DNA of 64,000 nucleotides from Daucus carota subsp. sativus (GCF_001625215.2 NC_030386.2:39340796-39404795); one strand, 5' to 3'; counted from the first letter of the stretch, positions 46,523 through 59,434 are shown. The notes: generated by a model from the sequence alone, not told the origin. Numbers and translations: made by a program.

Positions 46523-49500
46523 TTAAGAATCTTGCGCTGCCTCAAACCTGGTTGGAGTATCAATACCCGCCATACAGCAAAGGCCGGATATTAAGATTAT
46601 AAGCAAAACAATCCCCTGAAAAGACAAACCAAGAAGCGGTTAGGTTATATTTTAACTTATGAGATATTTCCTAAAGTCTTCAACTCTATAAGATATATAT
46701 TTTGGTATCCCATCATTCAGGAGACAGTTTTACAAGATAACAAAAGCCTTTCCCTGGAATCCGGCCTATAAATATTAGATAGAGATATAAAATGGACAAT
46801 GATTTATTTTTTGTATTCTCAATACATGCTGGATATACTGGGATGAAAAATCAGCATTGTTGGTTTTTCCTCATTTATAATATACAATATAGGGCCTTAT
46901 AGGGAATGTAGATCACAATATCCAGAAAAAGGTCGACAAAATCTATAATTATCACATAATTGAAGAACATGGGGACCAATTTTAATAAAGGCAAATATTT
47001 TGTTCATTTTCTATGTAGAGTTCCCAAGAATTCCATGAATTACTTGTGCAGACAGTGTATCTGAAAATTTATCAAGATATTACTCCCTCCGTCCCTCTCA
47101 ATTCTTAACATTGGGGGACGGGGGCGTAGCACGCACTTTAATGCTTCTGTAAAGTATAGTTCCAAAACCTTTTAAAATTTTTATTTTTCCGAATAAAGAT
47201 TTAATGTTTATATTTTTATTCAAAAAAAGAAATTTTTTTAAAAAAAGTTATAGAACTATGTTTGGTAGGCGCATTAAAGTGTGTGTCGAGCAGTGTAAAA
47301 AATATGTTAAGAAATGAGTGAGACAGAGGGAGTATCATATTATTGGGAGATCATTTAATTAGTTCAATCATAATCTCGATTCTCGCCTTAGAACAATGGT
47401 GAAAAGATGGAAATGAAGAAGGGTGCCTCCTGCATCTTCATCCATCAGCTTAAGATTGTAATAAATGCAATAGAACTTCAAATGAAACTGAATCAAGTAT
47501 ATAAGTCTTAAGGTCTTAGTTGGCAGAAGAAAAACAAAATGTAAACAAACAAGCCTTTAAACCTTTAGACAACTTGGCTATGCATTTGACATGTTAGCTA
47601 TCTCATTAAAATGTTTGTCTGAAGTTTCTTTATCATCGCAATTGACAACTTTAAATGTATTACCGGTCATTATCACATATATTAAAAACCATGTATGCAA
47701 ATATGGAAAACTACGAAGTACTAACTGTTGTTATCAAATCTACTTCTATAATTCAAGATCATTCAATAGACAATGGATAATAACTGTGGTGTAAGATATT
47801 TCACCATATGACCCAGAAAACAGCTGATACACAAAAAGTAGACCGACCACTGATGCAGGAGGTATAACAGCAAAAGGAAAAAAAAAACGTACCACAAAAA
47901 GTCCCTCCAAGAGAGATGCCTTTAATCGGCAGACTTCATCACATGAAGTTGAATTTAATAACTTGCTTCCTGAAGGACCTTCAGCAAGAAACCTTTGTAG
48001 GTCACGCTCTGAAGGATAACGGATTGCCTTAAACGGATCTGAAACATAGAGAGCTGAAAATTTGGCACCAGAATGCTCCACAGAACTAATCACCTCTGAA
48101 AAAACCTGGCCTGCATGCACAATCAACCTATAATTATAAAGCCAGAGAATTTGTTTTGACTAAAATCATACATCTAAAGTAACATATAGTTAAGTCCTAA
48201 TGGACCCCATTAGTAGTTGTATTGCTAAAGCCTTCAATAATTTAGAACGGCATACTCTCTGATGACTTGTCAAGTCCGTTCAAGGAACTGGATCCATCAT
48301 TGCATACAACAACCAAGTTTGCTTGTTCCTTGGATCTTGTTTCCATCTTCAAAGCCAAAAAGTCCTGTGCATTCAAATAAAGAAACATACATTTTACTCG
48401 AAAGCAGACCACCATAAAAATTAAATATGAAATCTACAGCAAAATCACGTTACATGAATTGACTGGATGTTTGCAAGCTTTTCATAGTTTTCACCCTTCA
48501 CAGAACAAGACTCGGTGAAAGCAACATTGCTGGCTCCTAAAGCATGTCCACAAGTTTCCGCGAACTCTGAAACTAAAGAGCTTGCCATTGTGTCTTCATC
48601 CTCTGATGCAACAACATATGGAAATGCTAGAGAGTGATTGGATTTTGTGAAAGAATCCTGTTCATACATAGATACTTACTAAACATTTAAAACGGTACAG
48701 GAGCAGTACTAAATCTTTAACCATCATTTTAAGCTACAAATTTATCTCTGTGTAGTTCAACGACTAATACCTTGAGCAGTTTAAGCAGTGCAACATCTGA
48801 ATGTTTACTTGCAGTCGATATATCCAAAGATTGTAACTGCACATAGAAATCCAATAATTAACAGTCAACGGTATGAGTAAGGAACTGCTGCTAAAGCCTA
48901 CTCATAGAAAACCACAGAAAGATAGTACTGACAGCAATATCCTGCTAACAGGTTGCTTAGAGAAATCACAACACTTGTTCTCTTACATCTTAAATCACAT
49001 CAGCATTTGCAATAAGCTAGGTATAAATTAAACTGGAAGCTCTGGGTTATCTACAATTCTGGTTTGCTCATATGGAAAATTAACTGGATATCAATCTTTA
49101 TTGGATTTCTGAACAACTTGTCAGAATATGTAGGGGGGGAAAAGAGTCCACAGCATCTTTGCAATGGACTTGTTCATTTTTTTAAGACATCTAAGTTGTC
49201 AAACATCAGATTTATTCTTAAAATCATGAAATACCTCTCTCCCAACAAAAAGCAGCGCAATATCTACAGATGGATGAGATTCCTTCCTTGAGCACTGAAG
49301 AGATGAAAAAGGAGTAAGTAATACACGGATAAGATTAATAACATCTTTTTTCTTCTTAGCCATTTCTAATACAAGAAACCGTGTAACTAGATGAGTGAAA
49401 AAAGAATAAAATACACACAACAGGGTTAGATTTATTTACCAAATATTCAGACCAGCCACCTAGAGACATGACAGACTTGGCCAAGTCCTTGGGTGATAAA

Positions 49501-51347
49501 GTTTGGTAATTTATTCCATCCAACGTTCTGCCAAAAAAAAAAAAACCAAGATGCTTGCATATTAGAAGTATGAAATACCAGAGATATATAAAGTACATGA
49601 TATATCTTCCTTTCACTTCACATCAACGAAAGTGCCTGTTGGTTTCTTATAAACAAATCCATATAACCACTTAGAAAATACGTGCAAAGAAGCAGAATGA
49701 GGCAAAAACAAGAAGCGGTAATAACAATGTGAGAGAGAGAGAGAGAGAGAGATGCATGAAGAAAAATCCTACACAACCATAGACACAGAAACTGATCACA
49801 ATATAACACAGCAGTCTATTTTCACAAAATTAAGTACAATAGTATAAAACTAAACAAAATACAATAAAAAGAATGATCACCATGCATCAGATCAGCAATA
49901 TCTGTTAATCCAGTGATGTTTTAGTTCAGTGGAAGATTACAAGCTCTACAAATAAATGGAGATATAAACCAATTACTGCCTATTGGACCCCGACATGACA
50001 GAATATCCTTAAAAGAAGGCAGAACATGTATATAATCATTTGCATGTTTAATATTAAACACCATCACTGATATATAAGAGACACAACACAAACAATATAT
50101 CATGAAATGACCCAAGTTCAGGTAAGCAACAATAAAATTTGTGCAGGCACATATATGTGGGAAATTTGGCATAAACTGAAGTAAGGAAATTAAAATTTTA
50201 ACCTATAGACTTGATTTAACATCCTAAGCAGCATCTCAAATTTCGTTGTTCCAGTGTATTAAGGACATCAAATGCATAATAGTCAACCTTTCACTTCTCA
50301 GATGATCTATATTGTTACTAGTAAGTAGTAACAGCTGCATCCAATTTAATTGACATGGGTAGCAAACACCTTCAGGAGATTTTTGTTTCTTGGCCTTGTT
50401 ATCCCCAAACTTGAAGCTTATTTACTCTATTTCCTTTTACTATATTTAGAAGACCAATCTCCAATTACATTTTAATTCGTTCCAGTTGAATTATAATAAC
50501 AGGCAAGAGACGTGGCTATATGATACCTACAATAAACAAAGCTGCTCAAAACTTGTTCATAGTATCAATTTAACGGACCAAAATAAGTTATCCATGCAGA
50601 CAAACATTGCCTTACAGTTCTCAGATACATACCACAATTTCCGTTGCTACCTATCAGTTTATCACGTATACTGAAAACATACTACACCCTGACAGAGTTA
50701 AAGTCTAACATTCTTATCATAACATACGCAATCAAAGCATCCGCACAGTCACAGTCCCGCAAAATCAAATTTACGAGACAGCATAATAAAACAAACAATA
50801 CCTATCCTGATGAAACGACCACAGAAAAGCAGGTGCAGTAGATTGGAAGCTCAGTCCCATCGAAAACTGAGTCACAATCACAACACCACATACGCCACAA
50901 AATCCCCCAACTTGTAGCTTATTTACTCTATTAGTCACATTTTAATTCATTTTTCGAGTGAAAGGCCAACTTACATTTACATGGTGAGAGGCGTGACTAA
51001 ACAAACCCAAAAACAAAATCGTATACTAATCCTCACAAACAAACATAACCTTGTCATTATCAGATACACACCGCAATTTTCTTCCAACATATCAATTATC
51101 AACACAAACACTGCTCACAACTAGACTTAAAATCAAAACATTTTTTCTCACAGCAACCACAGTCAAACCATCCACCACGCGCATAATTCATACTAACAGC
51201 AAAATAAAATTTACGACAAATCAGAAAAAAAAAACTATACCTATCCTGATGAGAAGACCACATAAACGCAGGAGCAGTAGACTGGAAGCTCCATCCCATC
51301 GAAAACTGAGCCACAATCACCACTAACAACACTCCCAATCTATTCAT
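46523..51347 (-). CDS. Type I membrane protein, Ac45/VOA1-like (V-ATPase accessory family)
   Basis: Eight exons: 51347-51241, 49527-49440, 49294-49235, 48836-48771, 48657-48454, 48364-48256, 48110-47893 and 46615-46523, giving 314 residues. It starts with a signal peptide (MNRLGVLLVVIVAQF), followed by a luminal domain containing SLGGWSEYL, DIALLFVGRE and SGAKFSALYVSDP. One transmembrane helix lies near the C-terminus (GIVLLIILISGLCCM). The short cytosolic tail DTPTRFEAAQDS has the TPxRFE motif of the Ac45/VOA1 transmembrane family. Such proteins help assemble or target the V-ATPase. That plant homologues do so is inferred; family assignment is from the C-terminal motif and topology. Exon 7 must use the acceptor tgcatgcag|gc: the nearer ttatag|gttg gives a stop. 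The first exon is partly duplicated inside intron 1. Introns also hold a MITE and a (GA)n tract. Confidence 0.75.
47081..47334. mobile_element. Stowaway-like MITE in intron 7 of the Ac45/VOA1-like gene
   Basis: Left end tactccctccgtccctctca, right end gagtgagacagagggagta; internal complementary blocks (cgcactttaatgcttctgta / ggcgcattaaagtgtgtgtc; aagtatagttccaaaa / agttatagaactatg). TA at both junctions. Confidence 0.8.
49733..49753. repeat. (GA)n microsatellite in intron 1
   Basis: Short uninterrupted GA repeat within the first intron of the Ac45/VOA1-like gene. Confidence 0.85.
50401..51347 (-). repeat. Tandem duplication of exon 1 and adjacent intron
   Basis: Two copies of about 450-500 bp: 50401-50899 and about 50900-51347. 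Shared anchors include ttgaagcttatttactctat/ttgtagcttatttactctat, the cagatacacacc(g/a)caattt block, and the exon itself (51241-51347 against about 50802-50893). The duplicate exon keeps the donor site (GAT AG|GTATTG) and an open frame reading VIVTQFSMGLSFQSTAPAFL, but the original start codon region is diverged; its only in-frame ATG is the internal Met of FSMG. Confidence 0.8.
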
Positions 51348-53888
51348 CTTAATATCACCCTGCTCCACATAACAAACAATTAAAACATATTTGAACTTCA
51401 AATCGCAATAGCGAATTTTTCGGAACTCGTGTAAAAATCAAAAGGAGAAGTTGCTTACAGATCAAAACAAAAATAAACATGAAATCACAAGTAATCACTC
51501 AAATTAACAGGATTAAATAATAAGAACAGCGAAGTTTTCGGCAGTCGCGAAAAAATCGGAAGGAGAGGTAGCTTACGGATCAAATTGGGCGAGATCGGAG
51601 AGTTGGATGATATGATTAACGGCGTTTATTTCACGACGTGCTTCTGGATTTAAGATTTGTGTGTGCGGTTTATTATCTGCGTGTATCAGATGATTCAGAT
51701 CCGTGGCTGTGGCTCTGTTTGTTTTGGCTAAATAATAATATTATTACTTTTATCTTATAATAACTTTTTTAGTTATAAAAATTTTAAAATATAACTATTT
51801 AAAGGTATAAGATTGGATTGATATATTTTCAATTATATGTTTTTATTTTTGTTTATATAATAAGTATAAAAAGGATAATTTGATTATTTGTTGTAAGATT
51901 TCAAAATAAATTCTAACCGATAGGTATCATTGATAAACAGATAATATTACATCATAAAATTATATTTATATATAATATTTAAATATAGAATATATATTAA
52001 TATATTCACAAACTATCAAATAAAATTATATTTTGTATTATAATATATCCCTTATTCCTATTATGTTTGACAGGTAGATCTTTTTATTAATTCATTTTTT
52101 ACTACAATATTTTATTCATTTTTCACTACGGTATTTTATTCATTATCATTACAGTATTTAATTTACTATATACAGTAAATTAGACGGTTTTTAAAACAAT
52201 GGGTCGATCATTCATGTATAATCAATATCAATAAATTAAAGATAATGCTCCGATTGATTTTCAATTTATCAATAAATTGATAGAAAGTACCTTTGCGGAT
52301 TGTAGAATAAGCTCCGCTATTTTATTTTTTTTTATAAGCCAGAAACATATATTAATCTCCACTATTCAGTTACATACATGATTACTTAAGTCAAAAAATA
52401 TAAGTTTTCTACCTTAACCCTAGTTTTCTCTCATCTATGTTTTTCTTTTGCTTATCAGCGGTAGGGGCTTCGACCTGATCTCTATCGGGGGAAAGCTCTG
52501 AAATTTTTTATTTCTTTTCTTTTGTGTTTTCTTCCTTTTTTCAATAAAATTTTTTTTTACATTAGTTTATTTTTTTGGATCTAAGTATTCAAAGCTTTTT
52601 CCGAGTTGGACTTCTTTTTCGTAGATCTAATTCAACGAAACTACAGATTTCTCGTTCTTCCCGGTACTTTATTTCTCCAGATCCGAGGATTGGCTTGATT
52701 TAGCTAATATTTAGAAATTGTCAAATAAGTATGTGTATATATCATCTTCAACAAATCACGTGATTTTATTTTTTAAAAAAAATGAATTAATCAGTGATTG
52801 TTTCTTTATTTTGTTTGTTCGACGCGACTGTTTATGTAGTTGCCGTATGGTTTTTTAATTATTGAATTAACTCATTTATCAAAAAAAAGTTCGAAAAATA
52901 TTTATATTCTGTGAAAATATGAAACACATTTCATTTTTCTGAAGTTTATTTTCACCACTTGTAACACATTTAACGTGTATATAAAATATGAATTTACATT
53001 TTTTTATAAAAATCAAAAATTAATTCATAAAAGATTCTTTTAAAAATAATTTATAAGGATATTAAGATATAACCGAAACCAAAACATAAAGAACCAAAAG
53101 AATTGACGGACAATATATATCTCAACTTCAAGTATCAATTATTATTCAATAAATAATTTTCCTTTTTACGGATATGATCACTGCACATCCAAAATTGATA
53201 TAAAAAAAAGACACGTGTATATACTATATACACTATACCACACACTATTTTTATCTAAGAATAATTTATATTTTTTTTATAGAACAAGAATAATATTTAT
53301 TATAAAATTTAGATCAATTCCGTATCATACGAAATATATTTTGTCGAGATGATATTGATCTATATTTGTATAATGAATCTGAGTGTAACGTGGATTTTAG
53401 TATTAAAAGAGGCACTCAATTTTTCTATTTATTTAATTTTATCTTCATTTCAAATCCATATCTATTAATTATTAATACATCTATGAAGTAATTCATTTAC
53501 ATAAACATATCTTTTTAAAATAAATAAGTACATGATATTTTTTCCCGGAAATGTATTTTACTTGTGCATCATTTTATCGAGTTCTAAACGTCAAAATGCG
53601 AAAATGAAAGGCTAAAAAAATAGTCAATTAAACTGTAAACAGACATCGCAACACCCTAGCCATGGCTGCTTGGCGCTTCCATTTTCTTACAACATCTTAA
53701 CCCATTTTTCCATTAAACCTTAAACATCTCTGCACAGATTCCGAGGTCAGTTGTTCTTGCCCAAACAATTTCATTCAATTCAATCTAATCCTTACTTACA
53801 ACATCTGTATTCAAGACTCCGAGGTTATTTGTTCTTAGACTTATTCCTAGATTTCTTATCAGATTGATTGGTTTGATTTATTACAGTG
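51348..53888. other. Divergent promoter region and AT-rich intergenic DNA
   Basis: Starts with the leader of the minus-strand gene (a 5' untranslated exon around 51590 is possible) and ends with the leader of the PPR gene, where tattacag directly precedes the start, so a spliced leader is possible. Between lies AT-rich DNA. The stretch 52400-52700 is less AT-rich (gcggtaggggcttcgacctg) and may be a relic of something transcribed, but no family is recognised. Confidence 0.45.
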
Positions 53889-56501
53889 ATGTTAACTTTA
53901 AGGAGCATGAATAGAATTAGGGTTTTTATATCCCCTCTGCCTTGTATTGATCTTAGTTATGCTAATTATAGATTCAGTTCATTTTTGAGTCCTTTAGGTA
54001 GTGATGATAATGTGCATCAATTGCGAGCTCACGACGTCGTGTTAGCGTTTAAGGAGTGGTTTAGGAGTAGGGAGAGGTATGTTAGGCCTTCGATGGATCG
54101 AATTTATGTGATTTTGAAGAATACTGATGATGCGGTTGTGATTGATTCGGAGCTTATGAAGCTTGATTTGAGGTTGAATGAGAGGTTTGTGTTGGATGTG
54201 TTGAGTTGCGGGGAGGATGTTTTGTCGTGTTTGAAGTTTTTTGATTGGGCGGGGAGGCAACGGGGGTTTGAGCATACAAGGGCGACGTTTTATGCTATTT
54301 TTAAGATTTTGAGTAAGGCGAAGTTGATGACTTTGATGACGGATTTTTTGGATAGTTATAGGAGGCAGAGCGGGGTTTGTAAGACGAGGTTCTATAATAC
54401 GTTGGTTATGGGGTATGCGGTTGCGGGGAAGCCGGATGTTGCGTTGAGGTTGTTTGCGAAAATGAGGTTTCATGGGATGGATTTGGATGAGTATTGTTAT
54501 CATGTGCTGTTGAATGCGTTGGCTGAGCAGGGGTGTTTTGATGCATTTGATATGGTTGCTAAGCAGATTGTGTTTAGGGGGTACCAGAATAATGTTACAC
54601 ATGCGGTTTTGGTGAAAGGCTTGTGTAAGAAGAAGGAGTGGGATAGGGCGGAGAGTTATACAAGGGATTTGGTGACGAGTGGGACGGGGTTGAGTGAGGC
54701 GGTGATCGGGACTTTAGTGGCGGGTCTCTGTAGGGATAAAATGTTTGAGAGAGCGGCAGAGGTGGTTGAAGAATTCGGGGGGAGTAAGGTGCCTTTGCAG
54801 GCTGCTTATAATATGTGGATTAGAGAACTTGTTCGAGCTGGGGAGTTGGAAGGGGCTCTGGAGATCTTGAAGAAAATGAAGGGGATGGATGGACCTGATG
54901 TGTTCCGTTACAACATGTTGATAAACAAACTTTTAAAGAAGAATCGACTTGTGGAGGTTTATGATTTGTTGATGGAAATGATGGAGAAACAGTTATGTCC
55001 GAATGAGGAGACGATGAATTCTGTACTGTGCCTCTTTTGCAAGGCTGGGATGGTTGACGATGCAGTACATTTGTATGATTCAAAGGTGGAGTTTGGGTTG
55101 TCTACGAGTAATACGACGCATAATTTCCTTATAAGTACTTTATGTGCTGAAGGGAATACCAATGAAGCATACAGAGTTTTAAGGAACTCTCTTACTCAAG
55201 GTTATTTACCAGGGCAGAACTCCTTCTCTATTGTTTCTGATGCTCTTTGCCGAGAGGGTAAAGTTGATGAAATGAAAGACTTGGTTCTTCTAGCTCTTGA
55301 GCGAAATTTCGCGCCCTCTAGTTCTATATACAACAAAGTCATATCAGCTATGAGCAAGAACAACAGAGTGGAAGATGGTTATATGCTTCATGGGCAGCTC
55401 AACCAATTAAATAAAGTGACTAGTAGGCATGCGTACATGAGCTTGATAGATGCTTTTAAAAAGATGAATAGGGGAGATATTGCAGTTAGATTACTCATAG
55501 AGATGCAGGAAAAAGGCCATGACCCGACACCCACAACATTTAAACATGTCATTGAGCTTCTATTTGATATGGAAAATCCAGAGCAGAAATTTCTCAGAAT
55601 GTTGGAGATTCAACTCTCCCGTCAGGGGCAGAATCGTCATGTTTACAGGATGTTTATTTTTGCAGCTGGACATGCCAGAAAACCTGATCTGGCTAGGGCA
55701 GTGTATGACATGATGTCAGCTAGTAATATTCCTCCTGATGTGAAGACAAATACTCATATGCTTTTGAGCTATCTTAAGAATGAAAGGACTGCTTCCGCTG
55801 TCAAATTATTTAATGAATTGAAAGTAGAAGGGAAGGCTGGGAAAAAGTTGGGTCAATGCTTGATTATTGGTCTTTGCAGGATGAATAAGGTAGAAATGGC
55901 ATTGAGCTATGTTGAGGAAATGAGGAGAAACAAAGAAACACCCAGTCTGCGATGTTATGAGGAGCTTGTGCTAGTCCTTTGCAATAACAGTAAATATGAT
56001 GAAGTGGTAAATATTGTGGATGACACAATCAGAGATGGAAGACCTCTTTCAACTTTTATCGGTAATTTGCTCCTGTTACATTCTTTCAAGGCTGAAAATC
56101 TCTATTATTACTGGATTCGATCAAGACATAACACCACCAGTTTCAGTTGGGCACTTGGTGGGCTGATTCGTGCATTTTCCCCTTACATCAGTGATGTTCC
56201 AGATATCGAGGACTTGGAAGAAGTTACTCAGCAGTTGTTTCCACTGGACACCTTCACCTACAATTTATTAATTAGAAGGGTAATTATGGCTAAAAGAATA
56301 CCCAGTGGTCGCAGAATGGAAAATGCTTGCACATTATTTAGGAGGTTACGTCAGAAAGGGCTTGAGCCCAATAGAATGACTTATGATTGTATAGTACATG
56401 GTTTTGCCAAGTTCGGTATGGAATCTGAAGCTAGAAGATGGTCAGAAGAGATGATGAGGAGAGGGTTTGAACACACAAGCTGTACTAAATTATTACTTTG
56501 A
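53889..56501 (+). CDS. Pentatricopeptide repeat (PPR) protein, P class, probably mitochondrial
   Basis: One uninterrupted frame of 870 residues, as is usual for plant PPR genes. PPR proteins bind organellar RNA and guide its processing, stability or translation. After a basic N-terminus lacking acid residues (MLTLRSMNRIRVFISPL, a plausible mitochondrial presequence) and a helical region, degenerate 35-residue repeats run from about 165 to the C-terminus (for example TRFYNTLVMGYAVAGKPDVA, FRYNMLINKLLKKNRL, FTYNLLIRRV, MTYDCIVHGFAKFG). There is no E or DYW domain, so it is not a typical editing factor. The size and N-terminal layout recall Arabidopsis At1g71210, but that is from memory and unproven. 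The start is the ATG at 53889; a GTG just upstream is ignored. The first third of the coding strand is markedly G/T-rich and C-poor. Confidence 0.92.
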   Translation: MLTLRSMNRIRVFISPLPCIDLSYANYRFSSFLSPLGSDDNVHQLRAHDVVLAFKEWFRSRERYVRPSMDRIYVILKNTDDAVVIDSELMKLDLRLNERFVLDVLSCGEDVLSCLKFFDWAGRQRGFEHTRATFYAIFKILSKAKLMTLMTDFLDSYRRQSGVCKTRFYNTLVMGYAVAGKPDVALRLFAKMRFHGMDLDEYCYHVLLNALAEQGCFDAFDMVAKQIVFRGYQNNVTHAVLVKGLCKKKEWDRAESYTRDLVTSGTGLSEAVIGTLVAGLCRDKMFERAAEVVEEFGGSKVPLQAAYNMWIRELVRAGELEGALEILKKMKGMDGPDVFRYNMLINKLLKKNRLVEVYDLLMEMMEKQLCPNEETMNSVLCLFCKAGMVDDAVHLYDSKVEFGLSTSNTTHNFLISTLCAEGNTNEAYRVLRNSLTQGYLPGQNSFSIVSDALCREGKVDEMKDLVLLALERNFAPSSSIYNKVISAMSKNNRVEDGYMLHGQLNQLNKVTSRHAYMSLIDAFKKMNRGDIAVRLLIEMQEKGHDPTPTTFKHVIELLFDMENPEQKFLRMLEIQLSRQGQNRHVYRMFIFAAGHARKPDLARAVYDMMSASNIPPDVKTNTHMLLSYLKNERTASAVKLFNELKVEGKAGKKLGQCLIIGLCRMNKVEMALSYVEEMRRNKETPSLRCYEELVLVLCNNSKYDEVVNIVDDTIRDGRPLSTFIGNLLLLHSFKAENLYYYWIRSRHNTTSFSWALGGLIRAFSPYISDVPDIEDLEEVTQQLFPLDTFTYNLLIRRVIMAKRIPSGRRMENACTLFRRLRQKGLEPNRMTYDCIVHGFAKFGMESEARRWSEEMMRRGFEHTSCTKLLL

Positions 56502-59280
56502 CACATCTTTGTCAAACAATATATTACAAGGAACAGGTGGAGAACATACATATTTTTTATAACATTCTGTAAACTTTTTGATCTAGTATCTTGTACCGGT
56601 GATTTTGAAGCTTTGCATCACCTAGAAGTGGTAATAACAAAGTAATTTTTTTTTTGGAGTCCTTTTCGCCTAATATTTTCGCTAATGTTGTGTACATGCT
56701 TGTGTCTAGAACGGATGAAACCAGGATTGTTGTGTAGTTATATGTAATTGTTAGGTGGTATAGTATAATTATTAGTAATTAAGAAGTTTGGATCTTTTTC
56801 CTGTCCTCATGTCCTGTAATAGCTTCGTTTTGATTTCTTTTTGGTTGAACAGTAGGATGGTGATTCGTATAATAATTGCAATCTAACAAATCAGTAAATC
56901 AAATACATTCCATGACGTTGCAAAACTGTTTGGCACTGTCTAAATGATCTGAAAAGGCATTGAGACCTCCTATCTTTCTGGACTAGAATTCTCTGATTGT
57001 AATTATAGTTTTGTTTGACATGATCTGAACAATATCGTAGTCACGGTGGCATGTGTTGTGCGCTTATTTATGTTGTATTTTATGTTTTAGTTAGTATATA
57101 ATAGCTCTGGTCAGCTGTTACTTGCAGATATATATTTTGAATTATAAGACCGTGATTCTCTTATAAAAATCTTCTATACATTGAAACAATTCATAACACA
57201 CAGTACAGAAGATGTTTCTTGAGTGGCTTTCCACCTGGCAGCACTCATTGTTCTGTATATGTTTCTATCATCTTCCGTGCTTCTCCGGAGTTTGTATAAG
57301 TTCTTGTTTGAAAATTTCCTGCAATAAAAATAATGATTACATTAGTTTGTTTTTGCTCTCATCAGAAAATAATTGTATTGTTCCAAGTGTCTGTTCTATT
57401 GCAGATTCCAATGAGTGTGATCATTCCATTGACACAGCATGCAGCCTGACTTCAATTTGTAAGCAGGATCCCTGATTAATCTTAAGGAGCTGGTGTGCTT
57501 CAACTTTGTGATAGTATATGCAAGTACCACTTTCCTTCTTTCTCTTGTTGTAGTATATGCAATTTTTCTAAAGTAACAACTCAAATATGAAACGTGAAGC
57601 TTTTCTAATCAATGTATGATGTATCCTATGTATTCTTGTATTCTGCATATGAGTTTACGTTTTCTGAATTAATTTATCCTTGTAAGCAGATTTGGAATGT
57701 CATTTAATTTAACTGTTTTTGCCAGTAACTAGAGAAACAATAATCCATGTTGTGAGTTTATGATATCGTCATTTCATTATTTAATTTGCATTGTACTGCC
57801 TGCTAGTCTTCTACTCATAACTAGACACATGTACAGTATATATATATTTTTTTTTTATGTATATGCTTAAAAAGATTGGCCATATCGTTACATTGTAGTT
57901 GCTGAAATAATTTTTAATATGGGTCATGTTCTTCTTAGAACCCATAGAACCTTTTAGTATTAATAAGGGTTCTGCAACATAACTGTACATGTAAAAAGTG
58001 TCGTGTTTATGTATTATATTTTTAAAAAAATTCTGAACATACACAACGATGCAAAAAACATGCATTTAGATTTGGATCCTGGAAACCTATTTAAAATTTA
58101 GGGTTCTGTAGCAGAACGTTAGTGGTTCTAAGGTTCCATTTTAAAGATTGGTTCCCTCTTAAGCGCGACCCTACGCACACATGTGTGTGTGTGTGTGTGT
58201 GTGTTGGGCATGATTTTAATGAGAACACAAAAAAATTGGAGAACGCTGAGGACACATATGAATGGTCCAGATTTTTTTATCTGAATTTTAAAAACTGATA
58301 CATATGGGCAGTTTTTCTGAGTAAACCATATTCAAATTTTAGAATTCACCGAAAGAAGAGTGCACATCAAATACATTTCTCCCACATCTCTATGTAATAT
58401 ATGGCACTACAATACTATTATGTCATTCTGGATTGATCATTCTGTTGTTCCATGTATTATGTTACGTTATTGTTCTGCATGTGAACAATTGATTTTTCCA
58501 TTATTTATACATGTATAATTATCATGTAAAAGTTAGTTGTTCATATGTCGAATTATAGAGTGAAATTGATTGATTATATGCAGATTAATACTCTAAAATA
58601 TAATGCTTATTGTTCATGATTTTCGTTTATTTTAGTGTCGTGTTACATCAGGGTAATAGGTACAAAAATTGATTGTTTACATGCATACACACATACACAC
58701 AAATGTTGTGGCCTTAGTTCCCCATTTTTAGTAATTTATATTTGATTCTCATAATATTATTGGTATGTGTTTGTTTTTTGCATTTGCATGGAACGATGGA
58801 AATAAGTAAATAAGTTGATGCAAGAGATGATGACAAGTAGCTCTTCAAAAAAAAGAAAGAAAAGAAAAAAGGGTGAGGAAATAAGCTGTGCACTAGATTG
58901 TATAAATGGTCTTTTGAAGGGTTGACCACATATCTAAAATTTGGTTTTTTGTCCGAAAGATAAAAATTCATGTTATTTTTTATTCAGGATTTTTTTTTAT
59001 AAAAATATTGTTTTTGTTATATGATCAAAGCCGAAAGGAAATATTGTTTAGACATCTGTAGTGGAATTTGCTATGACTTTAAAGGCGGAATCTACTTGAG
59101 AATTTGAAGTTCCAGTACAAACAAGGCAGCAGAGTTACTCCGGATCCGAGTAATTTTTTGACTAATATGGCTCTGAAGCTCAGCTTTTTACAGAGTTTTT
59201 ACATCTGTCTGTAAGCATCATCTGTAATGCCTAACGAAATATTGAATAAATCTGTATGTAATTAGATTTGACTATTTTAG
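56502..59280. other. Intergenic DNA
   Basis: Contains the PPR 3' untranslated region and AT-rich DNA. A (TG)n microsatellite lies at about 58181-58205. Two related gggttctg(c/t)a blocks (about 57966 and 58101) hint at an old repeat. An 87-codon frame at 57212-57475 is not recognised. No gene called. Confidence 0.45.
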
Positions 59281-59434
59281 CAGTGTTTTCAAAATCTTTG
59301 ATTAATTCTTAAAAAGTATTTTATCATTTTACAGACTATATTCAGATTTGATTAAAAATCTCTGATAAATTCCTGATAAATCCTGAATCGGCAATTCAAT
59401 CGATTAGTTCCGATTCCTAATTTCTGTAATCATG
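59281..59434. mobile_element. Degenerate hAT-like MITE, relative of the copy at 41359
   Basis: Begins cagtgttttcaaaatctttg and ends with gattcctaatttctgtaatc, parallel to cagtgttctaaaaatccccg and gatccccgatttctgtaaca of the 41359-41730 element; also shares ctgaatcgg and cagccgattag/caatcgattag. The right terminus is decayed and no target duplication is visible. Confidence 0.6.

Noticed and set aside
54042-54602. 186-codon minus-strand frame
   Set aside because: Shadow of the PPR gene caused by the C-poor coding strand; the translation is low-complexity (Ile/Pro/His/Asn-rich).
57212-57475. 87-codon Cys/Ser-rich plus-strand frame
   Set aside because: Looked like a possible small secreted cysteine-rich protein, but there is no clear signal peptide boundary, no cysteine pattern of a known family and no promoter.
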